In this document: piece by piece, positions 6,563-7,039 of the stretch
How the letters are laid out: every line of letters begins with the position of its first letter
Position numbering within the stretch: position 1 is the stretch's first letter
Assembly: GCA_947452875.1 (NCBI GenBank)
Contig: CANGEZ010000102.1
Span: 1 to 7,039, forward strand
Origin: Chitinophagaceae bacterium
Lineage (GTDB): Bacteria > Bacteroidota > Bacteroidia > Chitinophagales > Chitinophagaceae
Length of the DNA stretch: 7,039 bases
Direction of reading: 5' to 3'
Notes under the pieces: generated by a model
Database searches by the model: none
The model's input: the letters and a program-made list of their open reading frames with translations, nothing else
What the model was told of the DNA's origin: nothing
Program-made: the position numbers and the translations under genes

Positions 6563-7039
6563 TCAATACCCCTCCGCAGCATCATCACCTCTTTTATCAG
6601 CGATAGCCGTTATTTTTTTACCGTTTTGATAATCTATCTTGATCAGCTCTGTTCTGCCCATGTATCCTCTTTCTCTAATGTTGTAGCCCATTGCAGTGAG
6701 CTTTTCTTTAGAGGTATTTGGGAATTCAGGCTCAACGAATACCTCATCCGGCAGCCACTGGAAATGAAATTTAGGAAGATTAACTGCATTCTCAGGGCTC
6801 ATTTTAAAATCGATTAAAGATGTGATGGTTTGAAAAACATTTGTTGGTATCGTAGAACCTCCGGGTGTTCCAACCACGATGACAGGCTTGTTGTTGTTAA
6901 GCACAATTGTTGGGGTCATACTACTCAACATTTTTTTTCGTGGGGCAATCGCATTCGCTTCATTGCCGGTAACGCCATACAAATTAGGCACTCCCGGTTT
7001 GATACTGAAATCATCCATTTCATTATTCAAAATGAAACC
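6563..7039 (-). CDS. ggt: Gamma-glutamyltranspeptidase, C-terminal part (runs off right edge)
   Basis: This enzyme cleaves and transfers gamma-glutamyl groups, for example from glutathione, and is normally exported and self-cleaved into large and small subunits. The 158 visible residues are the end of the small subunit. From the window edge the frame reads GFILNNEMDDF; N5, E7 and D10 match the substrate-binding NNQMDDF motif of E. coli Ggt (Q430, D433), with Glu as in the human enzyme. LSSM (38-41) matches the S462-S463 pair and PGGS (59-62) matches the G483-G484 oxyanion pair. FHFQWLPDEVFVE and the end ADKRGDDAAEGY are also family-typical. The TTG at 7030-7028 is an internal leucine codon, not a start. 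The catalytic threonine, signal peptide and large subunit lie beyond the window, so activity cannot be judged. The TGA stop abuts the inverted repeat; tamB follows 227 bp downstream on the same strand. Confidence 0.96.
   Translation of the reverse strand, partial: GFILNNEMDDFSIKPGVPNLYGVTGNEANAIAPRKKMLSSMTPTIVLNNNKPVIVVGTPGGSTIPTNVFQTITSLIDFKMSPENAVNLPKFHFQWLPDEVFVEPEFPNTSKEKLTAMGYNIRERGYMGRTELIKIDYQNGKKITAIADKRGDDAAEGY

Overview
The window looks like chromosomal DNA of a Bacteroidota bacterium, possibly of the Chitinophagales (the order is a weak guess). The evidence is AT-rich coding and intergenic sequence, a fused bifunctional RibBA, a very long TamB of the Bacteroidota type, and promoter-like TTTG / TAnnTTTG pairs instead of E. 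coli-type boxes. There are three protein genes. No RNA gene, CRISPR array, transposase or phage gene is visible.

Layout from left to right. Positions 1-318 hold a tandem array of a ~127-bp unit that carries paired REP-like palindromes. It is already in mid-unit at the left edge, so it continues outside the window. Positions 319-453 are the upstream region of ribBA, with a good Bacteroidota-type -7 box almost touching the gene. Positions 454-1659 (+) encode RibBA, which supplies both starting compounds of riboflavin synthesis. Positions 1656-6335 (-) encode a ~1,560-residue TamB-family envelope protein. It converges on ribBA, and the two stop codons overlap within one TTAA. Positions 6336-6562 are intergenic, with a candidate tamB promoter and a ~106-bp imperfect inverted repeat. 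Positions 6563-7039 (-) are the C-terminal part of a gamma-glutamyltranspeptidase gene that runs off the right edge.

The genes do not form an obvious common pathway. RibBA is cytosolic cofactor synthesis, TamB is an envelope lipid-transfer/assembly factor, and gamma-glutamyltranspeptidase is a secreted glutathione/gamma-glutamyl enzyme. ggt and tamB share a strand but are separated by 227 bp containing an inverted repeat and a possible promoter, so co-transcription is doubtful.

I found no convincing new multi-gene system. The points most worth a second look are the REP-like array with matched changes in its palindromes, the missing ATG at the 5' end of tamB, the shared stop site of ribBA and tamB, and the inverted repeat between ggt and tamB.
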